Shown here: positions 17,963-26,594 of the stretch, one piece after another
How the letters are laid out: every line of letters starts with the position of its first letter
Numbering within the stretch: the stretch's first letter is position 1
From: an uncultured Ruminococcus sp.
Lineage (GTDB): Bacteria; Bacillota; Clostridia; Oscillospirales; Ruminococcaceae
Reading direction: 5' to 3'
Length of the DNA: 64,000 nucleotides
NCBI RefSeq assembly: GCF_947301925.1
Contig: NZ_CAMYUE010000004.1
Location: 177,525 to 241,524, forward strand
Program-made: the position numbers and the translations under genes
Notes under the pieces: model-generated
Databases searched by the model: none
What the model saw: only the letters and a program-made list of their open reading frames with translations
Told to the model about the DNA's origin: nothing

Positions 17963-18982
17963 GTGAATAATCTGAAATGTCCCAATTGTGGTGGAAAACT
18001 TGATAAGTCTCCAAGAGGCGAGTATATATATACCTGTCAATTTTGCGGCATAGATGTTGATATTCAGCAACATTTATCTGTTGATTTAGATAGCAAAAAA
18101 CGTTTTTGTAAAGCGGCACATACACACATTCAGAACGGTAATTTCAAAAATGCCGAAATAATGTTAGAGCGTCTTGAATTAGAGTATCCTTTTGATAAAG
18201 AGGTTCAAGATTTAAGAAAAATGTATGATGCTGCTTATAATGAAGAACAGGACAGGCTGAAAAGAGAACGAGAGCAAAGAGAATACAATAGAAGAAGAGA
18301 AGAAATAATCGAGCAAATTAAAGAGTGCGAAAATGATAAGGATTTTTGGACCCCAGAAAGCGGTTGTATAGATGAAAGGAAGCTTGAAAAGCACATTCAT
18401 CTTTTAGAACAAGCAGAGCATTATAAAATAGAGTGTAGAAAATTCTGTGAGAATATGTGGAAAGTGTTGGAAGATACTAAGAAAGGTATAATTAAACTTA
18501 AAATAAATGAAACATCAGAAGGCAAACATCGATTTTATAATATGTTTATTATGGCACATCTAATTAATAATAATGAAATAGAACTTGAAAAAAGAAAAAA
18601 TAACTTGAAAGAATCTCCTGTTAAATGGCGAAAAGCCATGAATAATAGAATAAAATGTGGGTTTGTTTTTATTGTTTTTTTCATTTTATTGCTTTTTTTT
18701 AGCAAGTCAGTTAAAGATGATCTTGCGTTATATTTAGGCGAATTTTTTGGATTGATTGGAGGCTGGATAATTATTTATACGCTTTTTGCTATCCTTGTAT
18801 ACCAATTACCAAATAGCTTTTTTAAAAAGATTATTGCAGGTGTAAAGGAACAAGAAGAAACTGAAAGGAAAATGAATGATGATATAAGTGAAATTAGAAA
18901 GATTTTAGATGAAATTTGTCGAAAGTATGATTATATTGAAAAAGAATATAAAGAAATAACTCTTAACAAATCACATGGATAA
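17963..18982 (+). CDS. AT-rich zinc-ribbon, coiled-coil membrane protein inside the ecf operon
   Basis: 339 residues. An N-terminal zinc ribbon has CPNCGGKL and CQFCGIDVD (about residues 5-33). A long charged region follows (about 40-225) that looks helical or coiled-coil and is rich in Lys/Glu, then two membrane helices (about 230-250 and 255-280) and a charged C-terminal tail. No family recognised beyond the zinc ribbon. Start GTG 17963 with GGTGGGGAG upstream. It is strikingly AT-rich compared with ecfA1 and ecfA2, which are normally adjacent, so this gene looks inserted while keeping the operon readable. Confidence 0.75.
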   Translation: MNNLKCPNCGGKLDKSPRGEYIYTCQFCGIDVDIQQHLSVDLDSKKRFCKAAHTHIQNGNFKNAEIMLERLELEYPFDKEVQDLRKMYDAAYNEEQDRLKREREQREYNRRREEIIEQIKECENDKDFWTPESGCIDERKLEKHIHLLEQAEHYKIECRKFCENMWKVLEDTKKGIIKLKINETSEGKHRFYNMFIMAHLINNNEIELEKRKNNLKESPVKWRKAMNNRIKCGFVFIVFFILLLFFSKSVKDDLALYLGEFFGLIGGWIIIYTLFAILVYQLPNSFFKKIIAGVKEQEETERKMNDDISEIRKILDEICRKYDYIEKEYKEITLNKSHG

Positions 18983-19030
18983 ATATAAAAGAATGCCAGT
19001 GTATTTGCAAGAAAGAAAAGGAGAATAGAA

Positions 19031-19894
19031 TTGGCTATCCTTGAAACACAGGAGCTCACATACACCTACAGCATGGGTACGCCCTTTGAAAAGACAGCTG
19101 TTGACCATGTGAGCCTTAAAATAGAAGAGGGCGAGATGGTAGGAGTCATGGGTCATACGGGCTCGGGCAAATCCACCCTCATACAGCACTTCAACGGGCT
19201 TCTGAAGCCCACATCGGGAAAGGTGCTTCTTGACGGAAAGGATATATGGGCAGACAAGAACAGGATAAGGGACGTCCGCTTCAAGGTGGGACTTGTTTTC
19301 CAGTACCCCGAGTACCAGATATTCGAGGAGACGGTCTACAAGGACATTGCCTTCGGCCCTAAGAATATGGGGCTCGACGAGGCGGAGATAAAGCGCCGCG
19401 TCCATGAGACAGCCCGTGATATAGGCCTTTCGGAGGAGCTGCTGGAGCGCTCTCCCTTTGAGCTCTCGGGCGGCCAGAAGCGCCGCGTGGCTATAGCGGG
19501 AGTTATGGCCATGGAGCCCAGGGTGCTCATTCTTGACGAGCCCACAGCAGGCCTTGATCCTGCGGGCAGGGACAAGATACTGGAGCACATAAAGCGCTAT
19601 CATGAGCGCACAAAGAACACAATACTCATAGTATCCCACAGCATGGAGGATATCGCCTCATTTGCGGACAAGATACTTGTAATGAGCAAGGCTAAGCTCT
19701 TCTGCTACGACGAGACCGTAAAGGTATTCGCAAGGGCTGAGGAGATAAGCCGCATAGGACTTGACGTCCCCCAGATAACAAGAGTTTTCGGAGAGCTGAA
19801 GCACAGAGGCCTGGACTTCGGCAAGGAGGTATTCACAGTGGGCTACGCCCGCGACCTTCTGCTCAGGAAACTCGGTGAAAGGGAGGGACGCTGA
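19031..19894 (+). CDS. ecfA2: Energy-coupling factor transporter ATPase, EcfA2 type
   Basis: 287 residues, partner of EcfA1 in the ECF motor. Walker A GHTGSGKST is near residue 44, the Q-loop reads VFQYPEYQIFEETV (the EcfA2-type pattern), the signature FELSGGQKRR is near 150, and Walker B LILDEPTAGLDP near 170. The start is TTG 19031 with AAAGGAGAA upstream. Its 3' end abuts the ecfT start within two bases. Confidence 0.93.
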   Translation: MAILETQELTYTYSMGTPFEKTAVDHVSLKIEEGEMVGVMGHTGSGKSTLIQHFNGLLKPTSGKVLLDGKDIWADKNRIRDVRFKVGLVFQYPEYQIFEETVYKDIAFGPKNMGLDEAEIKRRVHETARDIGLSEELLERSPFELSGGQKRRVAIAGVMAMEPRVLILDEPTAGLDPAGRDKILEHIKRYHERTKNTILIVSHSMEDIASFADKILVMSKAKLFCYDETVKVFARAEEISRIGLDVPQITRVFGELKHRGLDFGKEVFTVGYARDLLLRKLGEREGR

Positions 19895-19895
19895 G

Positions 19896-20699
19896 TTGCT
19901 GAGAGATATAACCATAGGACAGTACTTCCCGGGAAACAGCATAATACACAGGCTGGATCCCCGCTTCAAGATAGTGATAACCATACTCTATATAGTCATG
20001 CTCTTTACGGGCAGCAGCTATATATGCCTTGCAGTGGGAGCTGTCTATACCTTCGGAGCAATACTCCTTTCGCGGATACCCCTGAAGATGTTCTTCAAGA
20101 GCGTAAAGCCCCTGTTCATATTCCTTATGATAACGGCGCTGATAAATCTGCTCTTCATGAGCCGCGGAAACGTGCTCTTTCACTGGAAATTCATCAAGAT
20201 AACCGACGAGGGCGTGAATACCAGCGTATTCATGGTCATAAGGATAGTCCTCCTCATAATGGGAAGCTCCCTGCTGACCTACACCACCTCGCCCATAACC
20301 CTTACAGACGCTATCGAGCGGCTGCTCTCGCCGCTGAGGAAGATAAAGTTCCCCGTACATGAGCTGGCGATGATGATGTCCATAGCGCTCAGATTCATTC
20401 CCACACTCATCGAGGAGACGGACAAGATAATGTCCGCACAGAAGGCCCGTGGAGCCGAAATAGATACAGGAAGCTTCACAACGAGAGCAAAGAACCTCAT
20501 ATCCATACTGGTGCCCCTGTTCATATCCGCCTTCAGACGCGCGGACGAGCTGGCAACTGCTATGGAGTGCCGCTGCTATCACGGCGGAGAGGGAAGAACA
20601 AGGCTCAGACAGCTGAAATCGGCTCCCCGCGACTATATCGCGCTGGGTATAACGATACTGTTCCTTGCGGCAGTAATAGTCCTGAGCAGACTGTTCTGA
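19896..20699 (+). CDS. ecfT: Energy-coupling factor transmembrane protein EcfT
   Basis: 267 residues with about five to six membrane helices. EcfT links the two ATPases to the substrate-binding S components. The N-terminus LRDITIGQYFPG and the RLDPRFK stretch are typical of the family. The ATPase-coupling motif ARGAEIDTG is near residue 190 and a second Ala-Arg-Gly-like turn, MECRCYHGGEGRT, near 225. I chose TTG 19896 because GGGAGG lies nine bases upstream; a GTG at 19875 would overlap ecfA2. Confidence 0.92.
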   Translation: MLRDITIGQYFPGNSIIHRLDPRFKIVITILYIVMLFTGSSYICLAVGAVYTFGAILLSRIPLKMFFKSVKPLFIFLMITALINLLFMSRGNVLFHWKFIKITDEGVNTSVFMVIRIVLLIMGSSLLTYTTSPITLTDAIERLLSPLRKIKFPVHELAMMMSIALRFIPTLIEETDKIMSAQKARGAEIDTGSFTTRAKNLISILVPLFISAFRRADELATAMECRCYHGGEGRTRLRQLKSAPRDYIALGITILFLAAVIVLSRLF

Positions 20700-20722
20700 A
20701 ATGAACTATTGAGAGGATCACA

Positions 20723-23617
20723 ATGAAGAAAGAGGAAAAGAGAGCTGCCAGGCGCACAAGGCTTGAGCGGTTCAGAAAAGGAAAATTCTACGGGATACTG
20801 TACGAAAAGGGAGTCCTGTACTTTCTGCTTTCGTTCCTTATCCCATTCTCCATAATGCTGTATGCCTTCGGGATATACGGCGTTCACCCATTCGGTGACA
20901 GACAGATACTGGTAGTCGACCTCTGGCATCAGTACTATCCCTTTTTCAGGGTAGTGCATGAAAAGCTGGTCAGCGGCGGCTCCTTCCTGTATTCGTGGGA
21001 GAACGGCATGGGCACCAACTTCCTGTCGCTGATATCCTACTATGCGGCAAGTCCGCTGAACTGGCTGTCGCTGTTTTTCGGAGAGGGAGGCGAGCGCGAC
21101 GCGCTTACCTTCATACTTGCGGCGAAGATAGGCTTCGCAGGAGCGTTCTTCAGCACATTCCTGCGGTACACCTACAAGCGCAAGGACTTCACCATATGTA
21201 TGTTCTCGGTGATGTACGCCCTTAGCAGCTATACTCTGGGCTATTACTGGAACGTCATGTGGTTCGACACCATAGCGCTGTTCCCTCTGGTAATGATGGG
21301 CATTGTAATGATATGCCGCGAGGGAAAATGGAAGGTATTCACCATAGGACTGGCGCTTTCACTGATTGCCAATTACTATGTGGGCTATTTCACCTGCATA
21401 TTCTCGGTGTTCATGTTCGCCTCGGCAAGCATTATCGAGTGCAGGGGCATCAAGGACTGGTTCAGGAAGCTGTTCATAATGATACGCTCGTCTGCGCTGG
21501 GACTTGGTCTGGGAGCCTTCATGCTCCTGCCCGCCTACTATGGACTGAAGCTGACCTACAGTGCCAACAATACCATGCCCCGTGAGATGACCTTCTACGA
21601 GGACTGGAAGAAGATATTCGCAAATATGCTCTCATACGGAGAGCCCACAAAGGTGGACGGACTTCCCAACTTCGCCTGCGGTATGCTGGCGCTGCTGCTG
21701 TTCGGAGTGTTCGTGTTCTCCTTCGGCATAAAGATAAGAGAGAAGATATCATCGCTGCTGATGCTGGGTATAATAGCCGTCAGCTGCAATATGAACATAC
21801 TCAACTTCATCTGGCACGGCTTCCACTTCACCAACCAGATACCCTACCGCTTCGCCTTTATATTCAGCTTCGTGCTGGCGGCGTCGGCCTTCAGGGCGCT
21901 GGACGTGATATTGTCAAGGGGCATAAAGATATATCAGCTAATATTCATGCCGGTGGTGCCGGTCACGGTGTTCGTCCTCAACCGCATGGTGGAAGGCGAC
22001 GCCTTTAAGCCCTCGCAGGCCTTCAAGAGCTCCATAGTCATCACGGTGGCTTTCTGGCTTATATTCGTGGCCGCAAAGCTGTTCCCCTTCAAGACCAACA
22101 AGCGCAGGAACGTGCTCCTCACCCTTGCCCTTTCGGCGGCGGTGTTCAGCGAGTTCGTCAGCAATGCGCAGATGGGCGTGAGGACGGTGGATACCACCGG
22201 CTATTACGACTATCCCGCCAGCTATGACGAGGTGAAGGAGCTTCTTGACAGGACGGCACAGACGGAAAAATCACTGTTCTACCGTACAGAGATGACCCAG
22301 ACCTATACACTCAACGACAGTGCCCTCTACGGCTACTACGGAGTATCGCAGTTCTCGTCGGCGGCAAACGTCTCGGTCACCACCTGGTTCAAGCGTCTGG
22401 GACTATACGCCTCGGAGGCGGGAAACAGATACTACTACAGGATATCTACTCCCGTTGTGAACTCACTTCTGGGAATAAAATACATCGTGAAGAAGGGCGG
22501 CGAGCTCAATTCCGAGTCGTGGGCGCTGGTGGAGGACGACTCCGCAGGCAATACCCACATCTATGAGAACCGCTATCCGCTGTCACTGGGCTTCATGGTA
22601 AATGAAAAGGTGCTCATGATGGAGGATAACGGCGGCGCCAATCCCTTTGAGTACCAGAACGACCTTATACGCAGGATATCAGGCGTTGAGGACAAGCTTT
22701 TCGTTCCTCAGCCCGTGGCTCTTGCAGCCTATGACGGTCTTGACATCACCAAGAACGGCTACGGCAATTACACATTCCAGAACGATTCGGGAGAGCCCAC
22801 CGGAAGCGCCACATATAATTTCGACTGTATCGACGGCAGCTACCTCTACGGCTATGCAAACGGCATGGGAGGCACCTGCGACACACTTGAGATAAAGTGC
22901 GGCGACGAGCTGGTGGATTCGGGCAAGCTTATCGAGAGCTACCCCATAGTTTTCACTATGGGCAACGGTCAGGGCGGAGATATGTCCACCGTGAAGATAA
23001 CGTCCAATCCCGACCACAAGACAGGCAATTTCAAGCTTATGATATATGCCCTGAACAAGGAGGTATTCGAGAAGGCCTACTGCGCTCTTGCAGATGAGCA
23101 GCTCCATATCACCGAATTCTCTGACAGGAAGATAAGGGGCGAGCTGACTGCAAAGGAGGACGGGATACTGTTCCTGTCCATACCCTACGAAAAGGGCTGG
23201 AAGGTCTACATAGACGGCGAAAGAGCCGGGACCTTCAAGCTGGTGCAGTCAATGACAGGCGTAAACGTACCTGCGGGAGAGCATGATATCCGCATAGAAT
23301 ATACTCCCGAGGGCTTCCCCTTGGGACTGACCATATCCATAGTCAGTCTGGGACTTGTGATCTTCGTTATATTCCTTGACAAGAGGCGGCTGAAGCGCCG
23401 CAGGCAGACAGCTCCCGCTGAGGAGCCGAAGGAGGAAGACGCAGAGGAGTCACACTTCAACTACAGAGCCGAGGTCTACGATCAGGTCTGCGAATCCCTC
23501 ATAGGTGAGGACGTGGGCAGAGTGGAGGACACGGAGGTAATACTCTACGACGGCAGCGAAGGGAAGGAGGTCGGTGATGCGCAATCTGAAAGTAACGATA
23601 GCGTACAGGGGAACTAA
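20723..23617 (+). CDS. YfhO-family polytopic membrane protein
   Basis: 964 residues. A cationic N-terminus is followed by about twelve to thirteen membrane helices (about 30-480), then a large extracellular region (about 490-870), one more helix (about 880-900) and an acidic cytosolic tail. The early VVDLWHQYYPFF and YSWENGMGTNF motifs are diagnostic for the YfhO family. In Bacillus subtilis YfhO acts with a GT2 enzyme in glycosylating lipoteichoic acid, and a GT-C-like role is likely here. The acidic tail of about 60 residues is longer than usual. The end overlaps truA by 41 bases. Confidence 0.88.
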   Translation: MKKEEKRAARRTRLERFRKGKFYGILYEKGVLYFLLSFLIPFSIMLYAFGIYGVHPFGDRQILVVDLWHQYYPFFRVVHEKLVSGGSFLYSWENGMGTNFLSLISYYAASPLNWLSLFFGEGGERDALTFILAAKIGFAGAFFSTFLRYTYKRKDFTICMFSVMYALSSYTLGYYWNVMWFDTIALFPLVMMGIVMICREGKWKVFTIGLALSLIANYYVGYFTCIFSVFMFASASIIECRGIKDWFRKLFIMIRSSALGLGLGAFMLLPAYYGLKLTYSANNTMPREMTFYEDWKKIFANMLSYGEPTKVDGLPNFACGMLALLLFGVFVFSFGIKIREKISSLLMLGIIAVSCNMNILNFIWHGFHFTNQIPYRFAFIFSFVLAASAFRALDVILSRGIKIYQLIFMPVVPVTVFVLNRMVEGDAFKPSQAFKSSIVITVAFWLIFVAAKLFPFKTNKRRNVLLTLALSAAVFSEFVSNAQMGVRTVDTTGYYDYPASYDEVKELLDRTAQTEKSLFYRTEMTQTYTLNDSALYGYYGVSQFSSAANVSVTTWFKRLGLYASEAGNRYYYRISTPVVNSLLGIKYIVKKGGELNSESWALVEDDSAGNTHIYENRYPLSLGFMVNEKVLMMEDNGGANPFEYQNDLIRRISGVEDKLFVPQPVALAAYDGLDITKNGYGNYTFQNDSGEPTGSATYNFDCIDGSYLYGYANGMGGTCDTLEIKCGDELVDSGKLIESYPIVFTMGNGQGGDMSTVKITSNPDHKTGNFKLMIYALNKEVFEKAYCALADEQLHITEFSDRKIRGELTAKEDGILFLSIPYEKGWKVYIDGERAGTFKLVQSMTGVNVPAGEHDIRIEYTPEGFPLGLTISIVSLGLVIFVIFLDKRRLKRRRQTAPAEEPKEEDAEESHFNYRAEVYDQVCESLIGEDVGRVEDTEVILYDGSEGKEVGDAQSESNDSVQGN

Positions 23618-24338
23618 GTACCACGGCTTCCAGCGGCAGAGCAACGCAGTTACGGTGCAGGAGGTGGTGGAAAAGGCCTTCTCAAAGGTGCTGAACCAGC
23701 CCGTTGCCGTTATCGGCTGCTCCAGGACGGATACGGGAGTCCATGCAAATATGTTCTGCCTCAACGTAAAGACCGACAGCAGCATAGGCTGTCTGGGCTT
23801 TTGCAGAGGCGTAAACGGCGAACTCCCCGACGATATATCCGTGCTGAGCTGCGAGGACGTTCCCGAGGACTTCCACGCCCGGTTCGACTGCAAGGGCAAG
23901 GAGTACATCTACAAGATGCACTGCAGTGAATCAAAGAACCCGTTCGCTCCCGATCTGATGCTACACTACAGGAGAAAATTCGATATCGAGGCGGCGCGGA
24001 GGGCTGCAAGGTACTTTGAGGGGACTCATGACTTCTCCTCATTTTGTGCCGATTGTACAAATGTTTCCACGACTGTAAGGACTATTTATTCCTTCAAAAT
24101 AGAAAATAGTGGAGATTCTGTGATAATGCTTGTAAAAGGCAACGGTTTTTTGTATAATATGATTAGGATAATGGCGGGCACTCTCATCGACGTCAGCGAA
24201 AAGAGGATAGCTGTAGATGATATCCCCCGTATCCTTGAAGCCAAAGACCGCCTGAAAGCAGGCAGAACTGCCATGGCTCACGGGCTGTACCTGAACCGCG
24301 TGTTCTACAGCGAGGAGGAGCTTCTGGAAGATACATAA
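23577..24338 (+). CDS. truA: tRNA pseudouridine(38-40) synthase
   Basis: 253 residues. It isomerises uridines 38-40 in the anticodon arm of many tRNAs. The N-terminus KVTIAYRGTKYHGFQRQ and the catalytic Asp in GCSRTDTGVHA (near residue 52) are clear, as is the C-terminal FLYNMIRIMAGTL. ATG 23577 is preceded by AAGGAGG at six bases; a GTG three bases earlier is less well spaced. It starts 41 bases inside the YfhO gene, so the two are translationally linked. Confidence 0.95.
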   Translation: MRNLKVTIAYRGTKYHGFQRQSNAVTVQEVVEKAFSKVLNQPVAVIGCSRTDTGVHANMFCLNVKTDSSIGCLGFCRGVNGELPDDISVLSCEDVPEDFHARFDCKGKEYIYKMHCSESKNPFAPDLMLHYRRKFDIEAARRAARYFEGTHDFSSFCADCTNVSTTVRTIYSFKIENSGDSVIMLVKGNGFLYNMIRIMAGTLIDVSEKRIAVDDIPRILEAKDRLKAGRTAMAHGLYLNRVFYSEEELLEDT

Positions 24339-24387
24339 CGGTGAGGCGTATATCTCATCGTAAGAACAGAGATAAGGAGGTGTCAGT

Positions 24388-25560
24388 GTGCCGAAAATGT
24401 ATGACGCCGATGATATAGTCGATCTTAAAAATCGCAAAAGGCGGCGGAAAAGACTTATGCGGTTTCTGACTATCCTGTTTATAGCGGGCATTGGAACGGG
24501 GCTTTATTTCACCCGTGACAAGTGGTATAATAAGTTAAGGGGTATAGGAGAGCAGTACAGGACTATCGAGAACTCAGGAAAGCTGGCTTCGGGAAATTTC
24601 CCTATAGAGGTCAGCGGAGGAGCCGATTATCAGTTCGATCTTACGGACAGCAAGATGATCGTGCTCAGCGATACCTATACATACTTCTACGATACTGACG
24701 GAGCGCTTCTGAGACGCCGTCAGCATACATTCACCAATACGGTGCTCCGTGCGGCAGGGGGAAAGGCCCTGCTCTATGAAAGCGGAGGAAACGAGCTTTG
24801 TGTGGAGGATGAGGATCAGATCATCTACTCAAAGACTTTTGCCGACAAGCTGATACTCTTTGCAAGGATCAGCGAGGAAGGCTTTACGGCTGTAGTAACT
24901 ACTACCGATAACTATAGCTGTGAGATCACCGTGTATGACAAAAGGGGAAAGTTCATATACGGGCGGGAATGTATCGAAAAGGTCAGCGACCTCAGCTTCA
25001 TCAACAGGAGCAAGGGTTGCGTGCTGAGTTATATCTCGGCAGAAAACGGTCAGCTCGTCACTAATGTTCAGGAGATCGATTTCAGCAAGGACGGTGAGCA
25101 CTGGACATCCCCGGGACTCAATACCCTCGGACTTGATGTTTTTGGCTACGGAAAGGGCGCTTTTGTCCTTGGAACAGACGCCTGCGGTTATGTTGACGCA
25201 AACGGTCAGATAAGCTCATACTACTCCTACGACGGCAAGCTCGTTGCGGGAGCAAGCGAGGGCGGCAATTCGGCTGTTATTGTCAACGACGACGACAGAA
25301 GAAAATATGTTATGGCAATATTCAAGGGCGGCAATACCGAGGCCCGTATCATCGAGCTGGACGAGCCCTCCATCGACGTTGCCATATATGAGGACCTTGC
25401 CTATGTTATGTGTCAGGGAAGAGTCATGGCATATGACTTTAACGGCGGACTGCGCTCAATTGCTGATGTAAGCGATTCCTATTCGGGATTTTTGCGCAGC
25501 GAGGATCATATTTTCCTGAAGGGCTATAATAAAATAGACCGTATAGACTATGAAAGCTGA
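24388..25560 (+). CDS. Membrane-anchored beta-propeller-like protein (DUF5711-like)
   Basis: 390 residues. A basic cytosolic N-terminus (LKNRKRRRKRLMR) precedes one membrane helix (about 25-45) and a large extracellular domain rich in beta strands and aromatic turns. The strands recur every 40-50 residues, as in propeller-like folds. It resembles the DUF5711 proteins of Clostridia, whose function is unknown. The match is from memory of sequence style, not a search. The start is GTG 24388 with AAGGAGGTG upstream. The CvpA-like gene follows after 65 bases. Confidence 0.65.
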   Translation: MPKMYDADDIVDLKNRKRRRKRLMRFLTILFIAGIGTGLYFTRDKWYNKLRGIGEQYRTIENSGKLASGNFPIEVSGGADYQFDLTDSKMIVLSDTYTYFYDTDGALLRRRQHTFTNTVLRAAGGKALLYESGGNELCVEDEDQIIYSKTFADKLILFARISEEGFTAVVTTTDNYSCEITVYDKRGKFIYGRECIEKVSDLSFINRSKGCVLSYISAENGQLVTNVQEIDFSKDGEHWTSPGLNTLGLDVFGYGKGAFVLGTDACGYVDANGQISSYYSYDGKLVAGASEGGNSAVIVNDDDRRKYVMAIFKGGNTEARIIELDEPSIDVAIYEDLAYVMCQGRVMAYDFNGGLRSIADVSDSYSGFLRSEDHIFLKGYNKIDRIDYES

Positions 25561-25590
25561 CTTTTGATATGTTCTACACCATTAATCGAA

Positions 25591-25625
25591 GGGAGGCAGC
25601 GTCACCTTGCAAATGACGCGTTTTT
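25591..25625 (+). promoter_or_regulatory. Shine-Dalgarno site, hairpin and U-tract before the CvpA-like gene
   Basis: GGGAGG (25591-25596) is 29 bases from the ATG at 25626, too far for normal initiation. A six-pair hairpin GCGTCA/TGACGC (25599-25604 and 25614-25619) lies between. If folded, only eight unpaired bases remain between the ribosome site and ATG, a normal spacing. The hairpin followed by G and five T is also terminator-like. Confidence 0.55.
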
Positions 25626-26522
25626 ATGGGAGTACAATTCTGGTGGTTTTATGATGTCATAGCAGCAGCTGTAGTTCTGATCAGTATTTTTGTCACAGTG
25701 AAGAAGGGCTTCTTCAAGGCAGCCCTGTCCGCACTTGGCTATGTTATAGCAATTATCATAGCACTTTCACTCAGTTCATCAATAGGAGGCTCTATCTATA
25801 AGAATTCTATAAGAGAGAGCGTTACAAAAAAAGTGGATCAGTCTCTGACAGACAGAGGCTATATCGACGAGCTTGGCAAGTATCTCGAGTCACTCGGCTA
25901 CAATGTCAGCGTAGACCGTGACACGCTGTACGATATCTGTATAAGCGGAGAGGACGTCGATCAGAAGATATACAAGTATCTCAACAACATCAACAACAGA
26001 AAGGTCGATGAGGAAGCCATTTTCATGAACAAGCTCCATGAGGGCTATGCAAGCGTTACAAGCGGCTTCGTATCAAAGCATCTCAGCGAGTATTCCGCTG
26101 AATTTACGGCCGAGGAGATAAGAAACGATCCCGGTAAGATCTATGAGCTTCTCAAGCTTTTCGACGAGCCGGAGAGTTTGCGCAAGCCTGCGGAGTTCAT
26201 TACGGACAATTACCTCAAGACCCCGTATACAACACTGGTAAAGCTCATAACACTTATAATACTGCTTGTATTATTCCTTGTGATAACTATTCTTATCGTC
26301 GCCTCCACAGGCAAGGACGATAAGGTCGCTCCGACCCTCGTGACCCACTTCTTCAGCGGACTCATCGGTATCTTCAAGGGCGCTGTCATAGTGTTCCTTA
26401 TAGCCGCCATAGTACGTCTGTATGTGGTGATGGGCAGCAACAAGATGCTGTTCTTCAATCATGAGGCCATAGACAATACCTATATCTTCAAGTACGTTTA
26501 CAACTTCGTCAAGGATATGTAA
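25626..26522 (+). CDS. CvpA-family membrane protein
   Basis: 298 residues. The N-terminal YDVIAAAVVLISIFVTVKKGF and the following helices match the start of CvpA/colicin V production proteins. A soluble helical insert of about 120 residues (60-200) separates them from two further helices (about 205-230 and 245-270). Clostridial members are longer than E. coli CvpA (about 160 residues). Their role is linked to envelope homeostasis, but the mechanism is unknown. The only in-frame start is ATG 25626, which lacks a ribosome site at ordinary distance; see the hairpin at 25591-25625. Confidence 0.75.
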   Translation: MGVQFWWFYDVIAAAVVLISIFVTVKKGFFKAALSALGYVIAIIIALSLSSSIGGSIYKNSIRESVTKKVDQSLTDRGYIDELGKYLESLGYNVSVDRDTLYDICISGEDVDQKIYKYLNNINNRKVDEEAIFMNKLHEGYASVTSGFVSKHLSEYSAEFTAEEIRNDPGKIYELLKLFDEPESLRKPAEFITDNYLKTPYTTLVKLITLIILLVLFLVITILIVASTGKDDKVAPTLVTHFFSGLIGIFKGAVIVFLIAAIVRLYVVMGSNKMLFFNHEAIDNTYIFKYVYNFVKDM

Positions 26523-26594
26523 ACGGCCTTGAGCAATGCGCTCCCGGTATCCCCGGGGGCGGCGCATATAACTTACTACAGGAGGAACTGCCTG

